The position numbers were made by a program, and so were the translations under genes. A model generated the notes under the pieces. It did not search any database, had not been told where the DNA came from, and saw only the letters and a program-made list of their open reading frames with translations. This document shows, one piece after another, positions 6,675-9,609 of a DNA stretch of 9,609 nt. Positions within the stretch are counted from its first letter, which is position 1; every line of letters starts with the position of its first letter. This stretch comes from Rhodospirillaceae bacterium (GTDB taxonomy: Bacteria; Pseudomonadota; Alphaproteobacteria; Micavibrionales; UBA2020). The DNA lies in contig DQGU01000231.1 in NCBI GenBank assembly GCA_003524565.1, positions 1 to 9,609 on the forward strand, in the 5' to 3' direction.

Positions 6675-7406
6675 CTATTCGTTATTTTCTTTGGTGGATG
6701 ACGGCTTTGTGGCCTGCGTTTTGCGCAAAGCATTGCGCGCCGCGTTCATTTCCTTGCGCACCATATCTTTCCAATAGGCGCGCGCGGGCCCTTCTGACAG
6801 CAGCTGCTGCCACAGCGCCAGCGCCGCCGCAGGGTCGCCGCGCTGCGCAAGGGCGAGGGCTTCGTAATGCCGCGACAGCGGCTCTTGCGGATAAATCCCC
6901 CGCACAAAGGCAAAAACCGCAAGCGCGTCATCGCTGACAACACCGCCATTTTCGCGGATTTTCGCCTGACCCAGCGTTACCGCATAATGCCGCAGGAACG
7001 GGTCTTCGCTTGCCTGCGCCAGCGCGACCGCACGCGACAGAAATTTGACCTCTTCATCATAACGGGCGATGCGGCGGTTAATTTCGGCGAGCGCCAGATG
7101 CGCGCCAATATCGTCGGGGTTTTTCTCTAAAAGCACCGACATCGGGCGGCGCGCCAGAAGCGCGGCCTGACGCATCGAAAGCTCGCTCGTCACATCGAAA
7201 ATCGCTTGCTGTCCGCGCATATCGGGGCGGCCGAGCAAAAGGTACAGCGCCAGCGCCGCTGCCGGCAGCACCAGCACAACCACCGCCGCCAGAAACCTGT
7301 CTTCGCGCCCCGCGCGCAGGCTGCCGCGTTCATGCGCCAGCACATGCACCAGTTTGATGCAGACGCCCGCCGTCAAAAACGCCATCAGGATATAAAGCAT
7401 GGTCAT
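6675..7406 (-). CDS. ccmI: CcmI/CycH-like cytochrome c biogenesis protein (short, TPR)
   Basis: CcmI is the apocytochrome c chaperone of System I maturation; it holds the C-terminus of the apoprotein and delivers it to CcmF/CcmH. This copy has 243 aa. Two membrane segments are at about residues 2-22 and 38-59, joined by a basic cytoplasmic loop (HERGSLRAGRED), the usual CcmI N-terminal module. A periplasmic helical region follows with TPR-like helices at about 95-130, 131-165 and 178-210, and a Lys-rich end. Alphaproteobacterial CycH proteins are usually longer, so the C-terminal substrate-binding part seems reduced. The assignment rests on the topology and on its place directly after ccmH, whose stop overlaps its start by 4 nt. 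A second Met at codon 3 is an alternative start. Its stop lies 3 bp from that of the convergent HExxH gene. Confidence 0.82.
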   Translation of the reverse strand: MTMLYILMAFLTAGVCIKLVHVLAHERGSLRAGREDRFLAAVVVLVLPAAALALYLLLGRPDMRGQQAIFDVTSELSMRQAALLARRPMSVLLEKNPDDIGAHLALAEINRRIARYDEEVKFLSRAVALAQASEDPFLRHYAVTLGQAKIRENGGVVSDDALAVFAFVRGIYPQEPLSRHYEALALAQRGDPAAALALWQQLLSEGPARAYWKDMVRKEMNAARNALRKTQATKPSSTKENNE

Positions 7407-7822
7407 GCCGCACCGCCCGCGCCGGGTTTACGGCGCGGCCGCATCATGCGCAAAACAGCGGCAAAACCGACCAGCAAAACGGCGGCTGGCGTCAGCCACA
7501 AAAGCCATGTGCGCGGCGCCAGCGGCGGTTTCATCAAAACATAATCGCCATAACGCCCGCGCACGAATTCGATGACCTGCGCGTCGCTGTCGCCCTTGAC
7601 CAGACGTTCACGCACCAAAAGCCGCAAATCACGCGCAAGCCCTGCGGCGGATTCGTCGATATCTTCGCCTTGGCAAACAAGGCAGCGCAGCTGCTGGCTG
7701 ATAACACGCGCGCGCTGCTCGAGCACCGGGTCGGGCAAAATTTCATCCGGCTGCACCGCCATCGCGGCGGCAGGCAGGAAAAACGCGAAGGCAAGCGCGC
7801 AGAGCAGAATATTCAGCTTCAT
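7403..7822 (-). CDS. ccmH: Cytochrome c maturation protein CcmH (CycL)
   Basis: Membrane-anchored periplasmic thiol protein of the haem ligation complex; its CxxC pair handles the reduced apocytochrome cysteines with CcmG and CcmF. It has 139 aa. A signal peptide covers residues 1-22 (cut after AAAMA), the family signature LRCLVCQ is at 45-51 with C47 and C50, and ESAAGLARDLRLLVRERL follows at 57-74. A single membrane helix is at about 105-124, ending in the basic RMMRPRRK. Length and layout match the short alphaproteobacterial CcmH, not the long enteric CcmH-CycH fusion. The start is fixed by a strong GGAGGTG 5 nt upstream (7828-7834). It overlaps ccmG by 4 nt before and ccmI by 4 nt after. 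Confidence 0.95.
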   Translation of the reverse strand: MKLNILLCALAFAFFLPAAAMAVQPDEILPDPVLEQRARVISQQLRCLVCQGEDIDESAAGLARDLRLLVRERLVKGDSDAQVIEFVRGRYGDYVLMKPPLAPRTWLLWLTPAAVLLVGFAAVLRMMRPRRKPGAGGAA

Positions 7823-8358
7823 TTTTGCACCTCCGCCAGCAAGGGGGCGAAAATCTTTTCATACTCCGCCGCGGTTACGGGGCCGACATGGCGCAAGCGG
7901 ATAATACCTGCGCTGTCGATAACAAAAGTTTCCGGCACGCCGTAAACACCCCATTCAATCGCGGCGCGGCCATCCGCATCGGCGCCAATCGCGGTAAAGG
8001 GATTGCCGTGTTTTTGCAGCCACGGCGCCAGCGCCTCCGGCTTGTCTTTATAATTGACGCCATAAATGGCAATGCCGTATTCGCGCGCCATGCGTGCCAA
8101 AAAAGGCTGTTCTGCCTGACACGGCACGCACCATGATGCGAAAAAATTCACCACGGCGGGCTTGCCCGATATTTCCGCAGGGGCAAAGCCTTGCACGCCC
8201 GCAAGCGCGGGGGGCAAAGCGGCGGCAGGCGCGGCGCGGCCTATCATGGGCGATTCGGGCTTCGCGGGGTCTGTGCCGCGCAAAAGCGGCACGGCCACCA
8301 GCGCCACCAGACCGATGAAAAGAAGCAAGGGCACAAGGGCGAAAATTTGCAGCTTCAT
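7819..8358 (-). CDS. ccmG: Thioredoxin-like CcmG/DsbE
   Basis: Periplasmic membrane-tethered thioredoxin that keeps the CXXCH cysteines of apocytochrome c reduced for haem attachment, probably via CcmH. It has 179 aa. An uncleaved N-terminal membrane anchor is at about residues 5-26, and the thioredoxin fold begins near 35. The active site WCVPC is at 76-80, and the cis-proline segment GVYGVPETFVID is at 137-148 with P142. The acidic-motif length and the VPETF form are typical of DsbE/CcmG rather than of general disulfide oxidases. An AG-rich ribosome-binding sequence (GGGGG, 7 nt before the ATG) lies inside the end of ccmF. It overlaps ccmF and ccmH by 4 nt each. Electrons should come from CcdA or DsbD, not encoded here. 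Confidence 0.95.
   Translation of the reverse strand: MKLQIFALVPLLLFIGLVALVAVPLLRGTDPAKPESPMIGRAAPAAALPPALAGVQGFAPAEISGKPAVVNFFASWCVPCQAEQPFLARMAREYGIAIYGVNYKDKPEALAPWLQKHGNPFTAIGADADGRAAIEWGVYGVPETFVIDSAGIIRLRHVGPVTAAEYEKIFAPLLAEVQK
7828..7834 (-). promoter_or_regulatory. Strong ribosome binding site of ccmH
   Basis: On the minus strand GGAGGTG lies 5 nt before the ccmH ATG at 7822, inside the 3' end of ccmG. It is the best Shine-Dalgarno match among the ccm genes seen here and suggests ccmH translation can start independently of the upstream overlap. Confidence 0.65.
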
Positions 8359-9609
8359 GCCTGCGCCCCCTTTTTGTTTGCACGCGCCGTACGCGACGGC
8401 TTCATGGAAAGAACCCCGCCCAGCGCGATAAGCCCCGCACCCGCAAACAAAAGCGCAATCAGCGGGTGGTAATAGACGCGCAGCACAAAGCGCGGCGATG
8501 CCGATTTTTCGTCTTCGTCACCCAGCACGGCATAAAGCATGTCAAACCCACGCAGCGACAACGCCGCTTCGCTGGTCGCCTTTTCGCTTTCAGGGTACCA
8601 GCGTTTTTCCGGCGTCATGAAAAAATATTCGGTATCCGCCGCGCTATCGGCCAGATTGCGTACGCTGAAAACAGCTTTGTCGCGGTTGAAATTCGGGCCG
8701 ATGTCGGATACGGCGTTCAGCATCACCAGCTCATACCCCGCCACGCGCAGACGGTCGCCCGCCGCCATCCAGCGGATTTCTTCGCTATGCGCCTGCGTCG
8801 CGCCCGCCGCGCCTGCAACTATCAGCGCAAAGCCTGCATGCGCCAGCACCATGCCGTAGTAACGCGCGGGTAAATACAAAAACCCGCGCAAGCTGCCGGC
8901 CTTGCGCAAAACATCCTGACCGAGGGTGAGTACAACCCACAGCGCCCCCAGCATGGAAACCATGACCACCGGCGTTGACGGCAGGGGGGAGAAAAACAAA
9001 ACCACCCCCGCACCCAGCGTCAGCAATAGCGGCGCGGCAAAACGCTTCAGCGTCGTGCGCGGTTTGCCCGCGCGCCACGGCATGGCGGGCGCCAGCCCCA
9101 TCATGGCCATAAACGGCAGCAACATCGGCAGCAGCACGGCCGCATAATAAGGCGCACCCACAGACACGCTGCCCAACCCCAGCGCCGACATAAAAAGCGG
9201 ATAAAGCGTGCCCATAAAAACCGTCGCAGCCGCAGCAAACAGAAATACGTTATTGAGAAGCAAAACAGTTTCACGGCTGAAGGGGCGAAACAGCGCCGCG
9301 CCCCGAATGTACGGCGCACGCAAAGCATACAAAAACAGCGCCCCGCCCGTCGCCAAACCCAAAAGCGCCAGAAGAAAAACCCCGCGCGCAGGGTCAAGCG
9401 CAAAGGCATGCACCGATGTCAAAACGCCGGAGCGCACCAAAAACGCCCCCAGCAGCGACAGGCTAAACGATAGGATGGCAAGGAAAATCGTCCAGTTTTT
9501 CATCGCCCCGCGTTTTTCCAGCACGGACAGACAATGCAAAAGCGCCGTGCCCGACAGCCACGGCATCAAAGCCGCATTTTCGACAGGGTCCCAGAACCAG
9601 AAACCGCCC
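8355..9609 (-). CDS. ccmF: Haem lyase subunit CcmF, C-terminal part (runs off right edge)
   Basis: Integral membrane core of the System I cytochrome c haem ligation complex; it takes haem from holo-CcmE and attaches it to the apocytochrome. About 417 C-terminal residues are visible of a protein that is usually about 650, so the 5' end is missing. The frame is open to the edge and begins in GGFWFWDPVENAALMPW, the tryptophan-rich WWD haem-handling segment. The signature RSGVLTSVHAFALDPARG follows about 45 residues later. Several hydrophobic helices, a large periplasmic region (about HSEEIRW to LYAVLGDEDEK) and a final helix (HPLIALLFAGAGLIALGG) complete the expected C-terminal layout, with a basic cytoplasmic end. 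An internal TTG/ATG at 9569/9566 is not a start. The stop overlaps the ccmG start by 4 nt. Confidence 0.95.
   Translation of the reverse strand, partial: GGFWFWDPVENAALMPWLSGTALLHCLSVLEKRGAMKNWTIFLAILSFSLSLLGAFLVRSGVLTSVHAFALDPARGVFLLALLGLATGGALFLYALRAPYIRGAALFRPFSRETVLLLNNVFLFAAAATVFMGTLYPLFMSALGLGSVSVGAPYYAAVLLPMLLPFMAMMGLAPAMPWRAGKPRTTLKRFAAPLLLTLGAGVVLFFSPLPSTPVVMVSMLGALWVVLTLGQDVLRKAGSLRGFLYLPARYYGMVLAHAGFALIVAGAAGATQAHSEEIRWMAAGDRLRVAGYELVMLNAVSDIGPNFNRDKAVFSVRNLADSAADTEYFFMTPEKRWYPESEKATSEAALSLRGFDMLYAVLGDEDEKSASPRFVLRVYYHPLIALLFAGAGLIALGGVLSMKPSRTARANKKGAQA

Noticed and set aside
9566..9569. Apparent start codon (TTG/ATG) of ccmF near the right edge
   Set aside because: The frame is open upstream and encodes the conserved WWD segment, so the real start is outside the window.
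1..9609. Search for CRISPR arrays, insertion sequences, tRNA/rRNA genes and toxin-antitoxin or defence genes
   Set aside because: No regularly spaced repeats, transposase motifs, cloverleaf patterns or defence-family motifs were found by reading both strands.

Overview
The window is a compact, GC-rich stretch of a Gram-negative chromosome, most likely from an alphaproteobacterium. The evidence is a COQ9-type ubiquinone-biosynthesis protein (a family of mitochondria and Alphaproteobacteria) and a System I cytochrome c maturation cluster in the order ccmF-ccmG-ccmH-ccmI. Nothing in the sequence fixes a genus. I see no phage, transposon, CRISPR or rRNA/tRNA signal, so this looks like core metabolic territory rather than an accessory island.

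Layout, left to right. Positions 1-5175 are all on the minus strand. Read in the direction of transcription they are: an M3-family oligoendopeptidase (pepF2, 5175-3274), a cytosolic PAS-GGDEF diguanylate cyclase 8 nt after it (3265-2351), a 222-bp intergenic stretch with several inverted repeats, a second paralogous M3 oligoendopeptidase (pepF1, 2128-113), and the first 38 codons of an unidentified gene whose start overlaps the pepF1 stop and which runs off the left edge. A short AT-rich divergent promoter region (about 5176-5265) separates this block from two plus-strand genes: coq9 (5266-5964) and an uncharacterised protein with an HExxH metalloprotease-like motif (5961-6671), whose ATG overlaps the coq9 stop. 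These meet, tail to tail with only 3 bp between stop codons, the minus-strand ccm operon (right edge to 6675): partial ccmF, ccmG, ccmH and a short ccmI, each overlapping the next by 4 nt.

Functionally, the right half serves the respiratory chain: quinone synthesis (coq9), and haem ligation to apocytochrome c in the periplasm (ccmF/H/I as the ligation side, ccmG as the reductant of the apocytochrome haem-binding cysteines). The left half combines cytosolic peptide turnover (two M3 peptidases) with c-di-GMP synthesis. The pieces most worth a second look are the HExxH protein coupled to coq9, the paralogous peptidase pair enclosing a diguanylate cyclase, and the structured leader upstream of pepF1. 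I did not find a clearly new multi-gene system.
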